Below are positions 13,101 to 28,100 of a stretch of 64,000 nt of DNA, piece by piece (positions within the stretch are counted from its first letter, which is position 1; each line of letters starts with the position of its first letter). Under the pieces are notes generated by a model that saw only the letters and a program-made list of their open reading frames with translations, had not been told where the DNA came from and searched no databases. The DNA comes from Eremophila alpestris peregrina (taxonomy: Eukaryota > Chordata > Aves > Passeriformes > Alaudidae): NCBI GenBank assembly GCA_009792885.1, contig WMCF01000012.1:14905183-14969182 (forward strand). The letters are read 5' to 3'. A program made the translations under genes and the position numbers.

Positions 13101-16100
13101 TTCCAGCTAAATTCTTTATTCTCATTTCTAATCTCATTTACAAGCTGATGCTACCTTCTAGAAGGTAATTATTAAAACAAAGGTAGGAAACTAAGGAGTT
13201 GTAGATTTCATACCTCAATAGGGACAGATAACCATTTACTTTGGGGAAGAGGGTTGGTGGGGGAGTAGATTATTAGATATATATATATATGGGGAAGTAA
13301 ACATTATGAGTTGGCTTTTTATATGCAGCTATTAACATTTTTGGGGTTTGTTTTTAATTTTTGGACACAGGACCTGCGAAGGGCGAAACATCCGGTACAG
13401 GACATGCAGCAATGTGGTAAGTGAAGCATAGCTTTGATGTGATACAGATCATCACATATGATAATCATGTCCATGGCACTACAAACAATTTCGTCAAGTG
13501 ATAGTGAGAATATTGTAGCTATCTGAATTACTTTTGTACACCAGAACCACAGGCAAACCTTTGTCAGTTTCTTGAAAAGTGGAGAGATTACAGCGTAGCC
13601 TGATGCTAAAACTGTCTGGAAGGGATTGCAGTCACAGCCACCACATATAGAGAGTCAATGAAACTTCAGAGCTGCTCTTTACAACCTCCTTTGCAAAATC
13701 AAGATGTGTTCCCAGTAGTACTTTGATAACTAGCTGGTTTATGTTGGGTACTCTGTCAGGCTAGAGGTTTAAGCTATTAAGAATCGAAGACAAGTTAGTA
13801 GAAGATGTTTGATTCTATAATTCTATACATTTCTGTTCACTTGTACCCTCACAGCATTTTAGTTCTGTTGTGTGTCTTAGAAAAGCAGTTTTACATAGGC
13901 TGTACCAGTGTTTTGGCATTTCCAAAGGTTCTTGCTGGTTTTCTTTTTATGTGGCAAATACAGTTTTCAATACAATAAAGTAAGAAACTTCAACTTCTGT
14001 CTCAACAAAGTGAAAGTGTGTTTTCACTGGTGAAAATTGAAATTGAGGCTTTCATATGGAAAGTTTTATTGGGTGCCAAGAATAGTAAAGGCTCTCAAGT
14101 TACATGGAGAAATGTCAGTTTTACCAGTAAAGATGGAAAATGAAATCAAACGTACACCAGGCCAAGCTTTCTCATGCCTGATAGGGACATATTCGGGAGC
14201 CTTTCAATGCATGCTTTGTTTAAAAAGTTTAAAAGTTTAACTTAAAAAAAAGGAATACATTTACTCATATTTAGCTTATCTTTTCTTCAATAGACCATAA
14301 TGAAAGAATGAAAGAAACTGCTTTTATCTGAGTTGCAGTCTCTTATGCTGTAAGATTTCTATTATTTTTAGGAGTTCTTTAGGAGTTGGGCTTTGATAAT
14401 CCCTGTGAACCCCTTCCAATTCAGAATATTCTGTAATTCTGTGATTCCTCTGAAATTTGTTCTGATTGTATCATTTGAGTTCCTGAAATGCCCCATCAGT
14501 CTACCCTTCACCTTCCCTAGCTGACAGCTACTGGTGTAGTTAATAAATAGATTTGATGGCCAATTAGCAGTCTAGTTTTCCTCTGAGGAACTTAGAGTAC
14601 ACTACATCTGTGTAAGGGATGGGAAGTTTTATTTCTGCTAGTCAAGTTGCAGGCCATAGCTCTCCTATATGACACAAAAAGAAAAATAAAAGGGGGGGGG
14701 GGGGAAGAAAGATATACTGTTAAAGGCTAATTGGACTAAATTAAACCCATTTATTTTGTTTTGGTTGGGCATTGCATGCACACTGTGGCAGTCCCTTTCT
14801 GTGTCTGATCTGCCTTTGTGTGTGTTAAGAGCAGTGAGACAGAGTGCATCCTGCTCTGCTGCCATTAGATGTTCCTGGATCACTCTGATGAAAGGCTGGG
14901 CCTTTAGCTGAGCTGCAGCCCTTATTTTGGAATCAATGAGTTTCCAAGATAAGGAATATTTCTTTAGAAGTTCTTTTTTGGTTAGGTTCTGCTTCACAAA
15001 TATGCACCTGAACAGTTTTCCTTCAAAATAAAACCTTGCATAATTTGATCAGGCAATTCTTTTACCTATCTCATATTTGTCAATACCAGCTCCAGGAGTG
15101 AGGCATACAGCTGCAGAACTCAATTATTTAATACCAAATAATTAATAATGAAGCCTTCAAGCCTTCAATTTTACTATGCTGAAATCAGTGATGGTTTTTC
15201 CACTGAAATATGAAGACCCAGAACTGCTTTTATAATTTCAAACCATTTTTGGGGGACCATAAAGAATGGCTTGAGCAGTGTAAATCTAAAGCCAGACTTG
15301 CATCTCTAAAATCCATTCTGTTACTGAATTGAGTGGCTGTAACACTGAAATACTCTGTCTCTTTCAGAATAGTAAAAATATTAAATCATGTACTTTGTCA
15401 TTAACAAAGTCTACTCTTTCATCTCCACAATCCAAGCCTGCATACACACAAATTTGATCTTGAAAATAAACTCATTAAGCTCATAGTTTGCTGTTAAATT
15501 CTGCACTAGAAAAGATCCACAATATTGTGTGTATTTTTGTTAACTCAGATTTTGCCTTTAAAGATTTCGTCCAAAAAGACACTGAAAACCCAGAGGATGG
15601 AAATTCCAGGCTCATGAGATGCACGTTTTCATCTGTTACATGATAGATTTTGAAGGCAAAAAGGATCAAATCCCCCCATTCTAAGCTTTCATTACCATTA
15701 TCTTGTGCATAGCTTGAGGAATGATGTTTGTAAAATAACCAGTGTTTTTGTTTTTTGCAAGCTGTCTTTCTGTGAACTGACATATTTTTTAATGACCATC
15801 CTCTTGCAGGAAAGGATGGGTAGTCACATATACCAAAAGAAAATTATTTTAAATGTGAAATTGGAGAATTGGAAGAATAGTTTTGGAGTCTGGCAATGAA
15901 CACATTTTATAGGCACTATCATTCGCAAGATTTTGCTACAGCTGGTTTTAATTCATCCTGAAATTAAATTAAAGAAGGGGAAAAAATTAGATAAAGAAAA
16001 AGGGAAGGGGAAAAAGTGGCATGCCTGTTTTCCCAGTGACCTATAGTAATTATTCCAGAGGTGTGGAATAATTTTGCATAATAAAGACTGTAGGACAGAC

Positions 16101-19100
16101 TTACACTGCTGCCTATAAAGCTTCTGAACAGTCTGTAAAAGAATAAATCCAGTCCAGTATATTTGCCACTTGCATTGCCTGTTGTTGATCAGAAACTGGA
16201 AAGATTATGGGTATGAGGCCACATGTGTAAATAGTAAAAGAAGGAATGAGAGAATCTGAAGATGATTTAGGGTTGAATTGCATCTGCTTTTTTTCTTCTT
16301 ACTATTCACATTGACTTAAACATATTCCCAGCCATTTTAGAATATAATCATGGGAGAGAGAGAGGGTAATTTGTTTTTCTTTATAAAATCAGTCTGAATG
16401 CAATGAAAACATGTTTTTGCAACTATCTAGGTTGTTATACTGAACATTATGCAAAATAAACAAATATAAATCCAAACTCTAAGTAGAATTTTTTTTACTT
16501 GCTCTCTTTATTTTTTTTACTTTACCAAGCTAGCACATTCTTTTTTCCTTCTTCTTCTTACATTCTTGGGTGCCAGGTGCTCTCCAGCTTTTGTACCAGG
16601 CTGTCATGACACCTCATACACCGTTTCCTTTTTTCAGTCCTTCTACCACTCTGATGCCCTGTGCTTTCTCTTCCCTTCATTTACATGAAAATGACTCTGA
16701 AGGTTGTTTGTTGGAATATGTAGTGTCTTTATGCCTTTCTTCTCAATTATCAGAAAAAAAAAAAATGGAGAGAAAGAAAAAGAAAAAAAATATGAGACTG
16801 ACACTGAAGCTGCACAACATTGCTAGCTCTTTCTACAAGGTTCCTGTTAAGCCTAAGATAAAATCTGTAGATTGTAGATCCCATTAATCAGGCAACCAAA
16901 GCTTGTAAACACCACCTGCAACTCTTTTTATATATACCTCACTTTCTTCGCTTGGCTGAAGTACCAGCTGTAATGTCATCCCCCACTTTTTGGCTTGGAT
17001 TCAGACAAGCTGCCTCCATCTCTGTTTCTTATCAGCTCATGCTGCATTTTGTATACACCAGCACCAATGTTGTTCATCTTACTTTCTACAAAATAACACT
17101 ATCTTCTTTCCATGCTCAAAACCCCAGCCTGGAAAGTGTCAGACTTAAACTTCCATATAAGTACATAATTCTCAGAAGCTCTGGCTTATGTGTATGAGAA
17201 GTATCATCACCAAGTAGATATTTTCAGACCTACAAGAATGATTAGCAGAGTTTAATTTTTCTACCCAGTGGTGATTAGAAACACCATTTTGCAATCAAAC
17301 CTTCCAGTTTACATTTTACAGTAAAATATATAAAAAAATTAAACCAATTATAGTCACTACACATATTTCTTTAGTAACACACAATTTATTTAATGTCAGT
17401 TTACTTTTTAAGAGGAAATTCTTACAAACTCAGATCATTTATTGTGACTTCAGTCTGTTCTTCAAACTACTGGATTTTAATAACTTCCTTCTAATTTCTG
17501 ATTGGCTGCATTTAAAAACCTCAGTGTGTCATCTACAAATTATTTCTTCATACTTGGAAACAAGTGCTTTTAATATGTAGCAAATGACAGAAGCTTGGAC
17601 TTTGGGATTTGCAGTCTTCTCATCAAGCAGCGCTGTGAATTTGTGACAATTAAAAAATAAAACAAAAAAACCCCACATCGTGTCCAGTTAATATAAAATA
17701 TATTAAGAAACTTTGTAGCCCAAATAACCTGAATCACTTCTCTTACAGTAATATTTCATTTCTTGTCAGGACTCTAGGTAAATCACAGTTTTAAATTCAG
17801 TATTTCTGACAATTATTTTTTTAAATTTGAACAGCTCATTTTTGAGCTGTTTGACAATATGCTGCCCTAAATGCCTTTATAAAAGTATGCTTTAATATTA
17901 TGTACTAATATTAGTTTTTGAATGAAGTTCTTGGAAGTTTTCATGCTGAAATTAAAGTTATTGCATCTAATTGAAACACTTGTTTTAATATTTAAAAGAG
18001 ATGGACAAAAAAAAATTAAATTACATTGAAGGCTGCATATTGAATTATTTGCCAAAATGGGAACATACTTCTAAAAAAAGGCTTTTTTTGGTGAAAAAAA
18101 TATTTTATAAATATTTATAATGGCAAATATTAATGGAAGCTTACATTTATAGTTCACTGACAATTTTAGCTCTCATCTCCATGCCATGTTTATTTATTTA
18201 TTTGCTGTTATTATTTCCCCATTTTCTTTGTCCCTATTATTTCTCTCAAGCTTCTGTCTGTCAGATACTGCAATGTCTTGGTTCTTAGAGACAGCTTTAG
18301 TATGAGCCCTCTCAATCTAAGCAACTAAGTATGATCCCAAGTTATTTCTAAATTCACAGGAGTAGACTTGTGAAAAATCTGGCTGCAAGAAAGGTAATTA
18401 ATGCAGGGTGCTCAACAAGGCTTCAAGGCTGAGTGAAGTTTCTGTTAAATCCCTAGCTCTCCAAAGTCTCTGTTCTACAGAGTCTAAAACAGTCTCTGTT
18501 TTATCTACAGTTCTTATTTGGTCTTTGGACAAGCCCCTACTTGAGGAATTCAGGTTTTCTTTCTCAGTAGGGAAATTGGTGCAGCTGAAACACCGTGAGT
18601 ACTTCGTGGAACTGGTTCAATAAGCTGTTCTGTCAGATGCTGCGCAGAGTAGTCCAGTTGTTAGTCTTTTTTTTGCACAGAGGAAAAGCTCCAGGTATAG
18701 TAAATCATTCTTGGCCTCTGCAAATATACAAGCACATATATTGTAAACTGTTTTGAAGTTCCTCAACTTTTTCCACCTATCGCTGCTTAGATAGGATCTT
18801 CTACATTTCACCCACTAAGTAAACTTTAAAAAGGCTGACCCTCTTTTGTCCCGTGAAATCTGATCTACCTATCACCATCAAGGGACATCTGGGATTCATC
18901 TTATCTTTTCCACTGGATTGTTGATTAATGGAAATTGTTTTGAATGGGATTCAAACATGGCAAAACTCCATGGACCTTATGAATTACAATAGGGTAAAAT
19001 AGGAGGTCAAGTTAAAAAAAAGAAAAAGGATGTGAGGAAGAAAATGAAACCATAATAATATGGGCCACATTACATGCCTAAGAAGTGAAGATGAAACTCT

Positions 19101-22100
19101 TGTGTATATTTTAAAATGGGTTTCATAGATCAAAGGGGTTCTGATCACCTTTAAAATTATATATATTTTCATTGCAGTGGAGGAAATCTTGACCTGACAG
19201 GATGAATAGAGATTATAGGTATCCAGCATAGGCTCAGTGTTTCAGTATTCTCTCATGAGTCTTCATGAGCTAAAGGCCATAAAAAAACCCAGCTAAGACT
19301 CACAGAGTTAAAGAAAGAATAGCTTTTTCCTATTCACTGGATTTTTTTTGTTCCTGAAAGGTCTTAATGAATAGGAAGTTTGAAGAAAAATGGACTTAGA
19401 TGAAACTCTCAAGTTTATTAGTTCTTTCTGATTCTTCAAGGAGTGCAACGGCAGCAGTTCCTCAAAGCTGCAGGGGCTCATAGATAATTTCAAAAAGAAA
19501 ATAAAACTGGTAAGACTTGACTGTAGTGCCAAAATTGGAATAACCTGAAGCAGGACTGCAGTAGTTTTGTTACCAGATACCAGGGCTGCCACATGCTCCA
19601 AGCCAGACACAGGCCGCACAGATGTGGTTTGTAAAATTGCTCGCAGAACAACATAGGCCATGCAGAGATTCTCTACCTTGTCTTCACTACTGCACTGACT
19701 TGGCTCCTGACTTCTGGCTGTCTCAAAGAGTCTGTCAATCTATTGTGCAGGTGGACAAGCTGCACACTGTTAAATATCTCCCAGAATCTTACCCTGAGCT
19801 GGAGGAGCACATGACTTCACTCAGGCCAATGGAGCAGTGCTATCTGGCAGCCACAGAGCGTCCCCTTCCCCTAAACCACCATGCAAGTACCAAAAGCAGT
19901 GTGAGTTTTTTCAAGAAGACTTTTTGGACTTAGTCTATAGTTTCTCTTGTCTAGGAGCCAGCAGTGCAGAAATAAGGCACTCTTTTGAGCAAGACTGCCT
20001 CAAAACAGCAACTGGCCTTATCTAAAAGTGTGCAAAGTGTTCAGAAGAAAATAGCAATTTACTGCTTGAAAATATATGCAAAAAGCCACTGGTTTTGCCT
20101 TATCTTCTGCTTCAGCAGCTAGAATACTTACTTATAGGCTGAAAAGTAATATCTGGTTTTGATCACGTTTGAACAAATGTCAGCCTGAAGAGGCTGTGAT
20201 CCCCACTGGCATATAACACAGACAAAACCCAGTAAATTTAGGATGAAAAAAATTAAATGTGCAAAATTTTGTACAACTCCTATATTTTTGGTCTCAGCCA
20301 TCTGGTTCTAAAAATGAGTAATAATTAGAATTCAGACCACAGATTTTCTCAACACTGTACATGTTGGCATAAAAAAAATGTTATACATCTTGTGAAGGTG
20401 TTATACATATGCATCTAAGTAGTTGTGCTTTCTTAACCGGAAGGAAATATCCTTCCTGAGGGAAAGACATCTCCAACATATTCAGGTAAATTTAGGACTC
20501 AGAACTTCAGAAGGACAAAAGTTACTGTACCAGGTTGTGACCCTTTTTCACATCTGTGTGCCAAGATAAGTATGTGTGCCTGTGTTTCTGACTGCTTGCA
20601 TGAATTCTTAATTGCTTCAAGTTTCACACAAAAACATTTTAAAACACAAGCTCTGCTATTTAAATCCATTGTTTTATTCTGACCACACTATCAAAGACTG
20701 GAAGTATTTAACATCAGTCCTGGTCACCTGCCGTGTCCTGAAGGCTTGTTATGTTGAAGAATGTTTTTGATTTCTTTGATTTAGAGGTATTCAACACAAA
20801 AAAACATAGTATTGAGTTCTGTACAAAGCAGGATTATGAATTCTGTGTGTCGTGTGCTTTATTGGGCCTTTTTCTTTTAGTAAAAATAAAGCTGTTATAA
20901 GCCAGGAAGTTCTGAAGGTAGAGCCAAGCTTGAACCAAACAAGAGAGTTGGCTTGGATTTCTGCAACCGAGCCTTGGCTTGGGTATCTGCCAAGCCAATA
21001 GACCTGACTGTATTCATTTACAGACAGAAAAATTCAGAGAAGGGTAGGCACCAGAAGATTTTGTGGTAGGAAATAAGGCCACTGTGTTCTTCTTTTCTTG
21101 TTTGAAAATAGCACTAAACCAGATCTTGGGTCAAGCTTTAACTGTCTTCTTGTTCATCCTTTGTATAAAAACAGAACATAAAGACCACATTTTCTCTAAT
21201 TACAGAGCTGTAGAGGGTTGATGAATGTCCCACATATTTTTCTGCTTGCTTCAATGTCCAAACTTTGTCCTATATCAAAAGTTTGCCCAGATCATAAAAA
21301 GAGCCTGATTGAACCTTAGTTTTTCTTTATATTTTGAAATAAAACTGAAATACTTGCAGCATTTTACTTTTTTTTTAAAATCTTCTCTAAAATATTGATA
21401 GAAAAACTGTCTTCTGAGTTTTCCAGCACTAAAATACCAGTCACAGGCTTGGACTTTCAACCTCCGCTTTCAAAAAGAAATAATGATTGCGGGGTTATTG
21501 CTCTTTCATACATATTTTTCTAGAGCTAGATTTAGCTCACATCCTTTTTCCTCTTATGCCCTAATCCATTGAACCTTTTGTAACAGGAAGACTGTTGTCT
21601 TCTACATGGATCACAGAACCTTGGTCTGGAGTTTGACCCTTTACTTTAGGGGTGCATCAGTCTCAAATACAAATATCAATTAATTGAAAATTTGGCCACA
21701 TGGTACAAAGAAAATAAGATGACAATCAGTGGCTAAGACCAGAGCTTGTATGTGTGTATAGTTCACAACAAGAAAGGTTTGGAGTATTGTGATCCAAGAT
21801 TATTCAACATTCAGATAAAATAGCCATAATCACATTCCAATAGTGAATGAGAGGCCAGAATGGGTAATTTGGGTTTAAGCCAAGGGCTTACAAACTACAA
21901 ATTCATAGCCAAGATTGTGCCATGTTCCTTCTAGAGGAGATGGTAAAGTTTAGTTTTTAACACAGATTTTTTTTTTAAATGATAACAAATTATCCATTAT
22001 TGTCACAAAGTGACATGCAGTCTCCATGTCTTTTGTACCCAAAGCTGTTGTAGTTTGCCCTTTTAAAAAAATGCAGAAAACTGTTAGTGCATGAAAGGGT

Positions 22101-25100
22101 AAAAATTATCTGAGAAACATAGGTGATTATTTAAATCTAAGAAGAGATATTTTCCCTCAACAGCAATAAGACTTTCCTGGCTGGGAGCATAAGAAGTCTG
22201 TGAATGAAGTTGTCATTAATGATTGTCTAATAGGAAGAAGTAGTTTGAGGGTAAAGAGAGAATACAAATATCTTATAAATATATTGCCAGCTTATGAGGA
22301 TGTGTATACATCAAATAGTTTTCCTACCAACTCTATAATCAAAATTTAGGATTGCCTGTGATTTAGGATTAAAAAAATCTTATAGTCCCAAAGCAGAGGG
22401 TGTAATAACTGTTCTTTTCATCTGGTATTTTACCATCCAGAAGCAGATCTCCTTACGGCAGTAAGGTTGAGAATTCTGCAATCTTAATAATCTGAGGTAG
22501 TCATATTGCCAACATTTGCTGGTTTTTTTGTCTCAATTTTTATGATGTTTAATGTTTTTCATAAAGCTTAGCTCCTATATTCCTGTAATTATATGAGAAA
22601 TTCAAGTTACTTCTAAGAAAACTTTAGTGAATCCCTAGCCTTTGTGGTTGCTTGCAAAAGTCAAGAAGACTTGAAATATCATTCTTCAACAATCAAATTC
22701 TGGAAAGAAAATAAAAAGAACTCATGTTTAATTTTGCCTGAAGACTCATGATTTTAAAGCTCTTCTTGCTCTCTTGAGAACCTGTCTAGTGTTCTTCAGT
22801 GCTTAATGGCAACAAAAAAGTATATGTGGGTAAGAAAAGCCTAAAATTCTTGTCAACAATGTACCTTATGCAGTATGAGCGGTCTTTGGTTTTTCTATCA
22901 GGTAGACTGAGCTCAGATTTATCAGCTTAGATTTATATGTCTCTCAAATCTCCTGAAGAATTAAAAAAGAGGTTTTTTTAAGGTCTTCTCAGTTGCAAGT
23001 CCCTAATTATGTGAGCTATGAAATCTTAGATTAAAGAAATGCAAATATGTATCAAATGTTTCTGATCCTTGTTGCCACAGTGATTGATTTATGTCACTGA
23101 GGCAAAAAAAAAGGAGCTAGTGGCAAGAGCTTAAATAAAGAAACAATTAAACCACATAGTTATTTTTTCTTTCTCCTCAAACAAAGGGGAAAATCTGTCT
23201 GAAAGAGAGTGGCTGCACAAACACACTTCTCCACATATGTGCACAAGTAGAATGAGATCCAGCAAGAGCATTGTGACCCTCTTTTGCTTAACCACAAGGC
23301 TGTGGTTAGGACATGTACACTGCGTTTCTTATTTCCCATTTACATATGGTCTTGGTGTTCTTTCAATAGTTTCATGGAAAGAAGAAAGAAAGGTATAATT
23401 ATCTGTTGAATTATGTGTAGCTGTAGCTATTTCAATCACTCTCTTTTGTCTAAACAGAAACTCTCTCCATCTGGCAGCTGTGGAACACAGCCAGCTGCAT
23501 GATACTGCAACTGGCTGTCCTGAATAGACCTGCTGATCTCCACCTCTTTCTTTTCTGCAGGACTGCCCACCAGAAGCAGGTGATTTTCGTGCCCAGCAGT
23601 GCTCTGCTCACAACGACGTCAAGTACCAGGGGCAGCTGTATGAGTGGCTTCCCGTCTCTAATGACCCTGACAACCCGTGCTCACTCAAGTGCCAGGCCAG
23701 AGGAACGGCTCTGGTTGTGGAGCTGGCACCTAAAGTTCTGGACGGGACACGGTGCTACACTGAATCCCTGGACATGTGCATCAGTGGCTTGTGCCAAGTA
23801 AGGAAAGAAGCCCTGCCTCAGCCCCTCTCCTCATGACTCCTCAGACCTCTCTCACATGCTTACTCCCTCTCCTCCTCCATATCATTTTTAGGGTCTTTAT
23901 TTTAATCATCTGTTTCCATTCACCTAAATCTTTTACTCTTTTTTTTTTTTTTTTGGAGGGGTGTGGGCCTGGAAGGGGGAGATATGTATAATCTCAACAA
24001 TAATTTTCTCACTTTATGCTGCTTCCTTGGGGTTCTTTTGAAGGATTTTATTCCCTGTTTTTGAACTGTTCTCTATAGTTAGCTGCAGTAGCATATCATA
24101 TTTGAAGCACCAATGGAAAATGATGTAGCTTTTAATTCGGATACATCAAAGTTTCCCAGGTCTATCAAATCTCATTATCTTTGAGGGTTATTGCTCCCTG
24201 TAAATCAGAAACCCACATGGCAGTAGATGAGGCACTAAAGTGAAAAAAACTGCCTTCTATAGGACTAAGCAAACTGCTACATCTCCTTGGACCTTATCAT
24301 CCTTATTTGTTACCAGTGAGAAATGGGTACTTTTTGACCCTTCACTTCACTGTGAGTGGAGATCACTTGGTCATTCTACCAATTTATTTGCATCAAAACT
24401 GTTTTTTTAAAATTACTTTTGTGCTTTTATTTATGTACTGGTGCCCTGTCATTGCTCCTGTTAAATTACTTACCCAATCTACATCTGGCTTTACTCTCCT
24501 AAACTGCATGTAGGCTACTGGTTGATGAAGGGAAGCACTTTTTCACCATCTCTGTGAGGTTCTGACCACACTTAAGTCTCAAAAATGGCTGAGTGTAGAT
24601 TCGTCTTTCATTGCACAGTGATCTTAAAAATCTATGTGGACTTGATGTGTTATTGGCTTTTAGTGTATTTTCTACTGTTTTTTTTTAAATTATCTTTTAA
24701 GCTTTCCTTCCTGTTTCTTTTCTCTTTGATTTTCTGTTCTGAGCCAGAAGTAGTCCTGAAGTAAATGAAATAGAGTAGATAGTTCCTGGGCTAATCTCAT
24801 CTAAAGAAGGCAATCATCTTAACCATCTATACTAGCACTAGTTCCCCTGAGTAGTTTTAGTTAAACTGACCTTTTTCTTATAGGTATATAAGGTTATATT
24901 ATAGGTATATATTATTCTACCATAAAATGGTAGAATAATTTTTTAATGCATAAATTACTTTATATTTTCCATGTTCTTCAGCATTCAGTTTCTTCAACAG
25001 ATTTGCCATAAACTTACAATTACTGCATTTTTGAGGATCAAAATAAATGAAAATATAAATTCTCATGCTGTATTCCTCACAGTGAAAAAAAGAGTGTGTT

Positions 25101-28100
25101 AAATTTAAAGCAACTCAAAGTATTATAGTCTCAGTGTATCTCTGTTAGCCAGTCATATCTTTGTGACAGTACAGGTACTGCATTAAAAAAATTCATAATT
25201 AGATTTGCCCTAACAATATGTTATAGGAGAGCAATTGCTTTACTATCTATCACAGCAATAGCTAGTTCTACCTGAGAAGTCCAGAATGGTAAGGAGTTTG
25301 CCATAATAAATGGTGAGCTTTCTTTAAAATCAATGATCTTCCATTGCTTCTTATAAAGGTTATTTAAAAGATTGGGAAACCATAGTGTTATAAATGAAAA
25401 AGTGGAGCATTCTTTCTCTGTAACATTTGTGTGAATATACTTAATTCCATAAGTATAGGGAATACATTTAAACTTCAGAGAAGAGAAAATATTATTTTAG
25501 ATATTATTTCTATTAATTTACAGTAGGAGCTGCAGGCTACCACTTACCTATAGTGGTTGGCATACTGTAAACATAATAATCATGGATCCCAGTAGTTTGT
25601 GAGAATTCATAATGATCCTGGAAGAAAAGGAACATTTTCATGAGATGTCTCTGGAACTGCATGATTTGGGGAAGTGCAGTGGACAATTGTAATAATTATA
25701 ATAATACAACTGCAAAAAATGAAGCCTCCTAAGATGTAAATTCCATACAGGGTCCTGAAGATTAAAAAGTGAAACATGTTTCTTATGTTGTTTAATAACA
25801 GCAAGAGCCAGATTCTGCACCTGGTTCAGGGCAACCCTGGTTTTGTGAGCAGACTGGAGAATGAGGTGCTGCAGAGCATCCCTGCAGAAAGGGACCTGGA
25901 GTTCCTGGTTGATGGAAAGCTGAACATGAGCCAGCAGTGCCCTGGCAGCCAGGAGGGCCAACCCTGTCCTTGGGGCATCAGGCACAGCATCACCTGGGCA
26001 AGGGGAGGATTGTCCTGCCCTGCTCTGAGCTGGGGCAGCCTCACCTCCAGTGCTGGGGGCAGTTTTGGACACCACAATATGACAAAGACATTAAACTGTT
26101 AGAGTGGCCAAAGGAGGGCCACAAAGATAGTAAAGGGCCTTGAAAAGAAGGTGTATAAGGACTGGATGAGGTCACTTTTTTCTGTTTAGCCTGGAGAAGA
26201 GGAGACTGAGGGGAAAGCTAGTTGTGGCCTTGTACGATGGGTACACGATGGGAAAAGGAGGGAGAAGTACCCATATCTTCATTCACATGACCAGTGACAG
26301 GACTTTAGGAAATGGCATGAAGCTGAGTAGGAGAAAGCTTAAGCTGGATATCAGGAAAGAGGTTCTTCACCCAGAGGCTGGTTGGGCTCTGGAACAGCTC
26401 CCAAGAAAAGTGGTCACAGCATCAGCCTGCTTGATTTTAAGACACATATTTACAATGCTCTCAGGCACAAGTTCTGATTCTTGGAGTGTCTTGAACAGGC
26501 ACAGCTACTGGACTAGATAATCTTGATGGGTCCTTTCCAACTCAGTATAATCTATGATTCTATGGTAACAAGTCCTTTGCAACAATTGCTCGATGTTAAT
26601 GGCACAGAGATACGTTTTCTGTATTGCTCAGAGCAAAACTACTGAAATCAAGTTTAAGTTTACCCTTCTATTGGCTTGCATTGATCCAAGTGTTATGGCA
26701 ACCAAGAAGAAATTGAATATTCTTGAGATACAATATTATCCATAAAACATATCTTCATTTAATTATGTGCAAGAATCCTGAATTAGCAAAAGTGATGTTA
26801 AGATCAATGTATGTTTACATAGCCGTAGAGCATTTTTACCTGCAGGTCAAACAACAGTGTTAATTTTCTTAACGACTCATAGGAACATATTTCTTTGTAT
26901 ACAAGACTTGGGTCAACCCATACCTTATTGTGTGCTCACAAGCTGGTCTTCAGATTACAAAAATTAAAGGTTAGTTGCATTGCTTCTATGTGCTTCAGTA
27001 TTCACTCCTGATTTGAAGGTGATGGATTTCACTCTCATTGACAAGAATGCATTTGTAAAAAGGTGCCATATCTGGAAATTATAAGATCCCTCCCTCATAT
27101 TTTTCTCATCTTTTATTTTTTCATATTGTTTGGAAATTTAAAACTGCCTTAGTGGCATATTTATGAGTTTTTGTTTAATTATGAGATTTTCAGCTGAAGC
27201 CTTTGTTTTGCCTGCTGGCCACTTAGTAGTTAAAGTCAGAAGAGATGTCTGATTCTATTCAGGGCAACCAAAGCCAACTTTGTATATAGAACAAGCTGTA
27301 TCCCTGAATCTTTGATTCAGGAAGGAGTATGGTTAGAGATTATTAAAAATATTTTAGATTTTATTTATGGAGATAGAGTTATGGAGAAGTTATTCTCCTA
27401 AGCTGACTCAGATTTACTTCAAGGCATAGGCCACTATCCTTGACTGCAATAGTTCAGAAGTCATGCAAGCTCCAGACACCTTACCTCTCTCTGCATTATA
27501 TAAATGTGAATGTGTTTTTCTCATGAAGAGATGTATAACTTGCCTTTGTTTTTTGTGTGAAACACCTAAGATATTAATAGGAATTATTAGAAATTAATAG
27601 GAATTAATTGCTGTACATAATTTTTTTCTCTTTGTAGTTTTACTCTTAAATGCATAGCGACCCAGACCAAACAACAGCATTTTTCAAACATAAATCTCAG
27701 TATGTGTTCTAGTTCCTCCTAATTGTCTTGTTCTTCCTGAACATTTTAAATCCCTTCGTCTATGGATATCTGTGTAATTTAGGTGTCCTTTTCTTTCTCC
27801 TTTTTTAAAAGAAGTACAGATTAGTTCTCAGATCTTTGGGTCTTATTTTGAATTTACCTCAGCTTATAGTATGTCCCATTATTACAACCATTATTATATA
27901 TATTAGAACTAGCTTGAACCTCAATGCTCAAGTCACTAGAATGGTCTTTAAGGAAATAGTGATTTGAACTTCCACATTATGAAATGTCTTTATAGATGGA
28001 ATTAATGGGTATGCTGAGGAAAACACATTTAAAACTTCCAGTTTCTATTTTATTTTCCCTGTTTGCAAAATGAATTCCTGTACTTCAAATCCTTTCTTAG

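Larger units (their letters stand above)
1144..13370 (+). other. ADAMTSL1: ADAMTSL1 intron of 12.2 kb
   Basis: GTAAGT donor and CAG acceptor. It contains two antisense CR1 pieces (8.16-8.65 kb), a sense CR1 tail (12.3 kb), an antisense solo LTR (12.7-13.1 kb), a TTTA/TTA simple repeat (4.1 kb), an A-rich tract (about 5187-5231), a spaced 19-bp duplication (3.7 kb), a perfect hairpin (10.37 kb) and a short (AT)n (13277-13290). I recognised nothing in 1144-3660, 5232-8160, 8650-10365 or 10395-12315. Confidence 0.9.

Noticed and set aside
19308..19933. 117-codon antisense and 103-codon sense frames overlapping near 19.6 kb
   Set aside because: No recognisable domain, no splice or promoter support, overlapping frames on both strands; taken as chance.
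25638..26077. 145- and 83-codon antisense frames and overlapping sense frames
   Set aside because: They lie largely or wholly in a CR1 3' segment and have no reverse transcriptase or other domain match.
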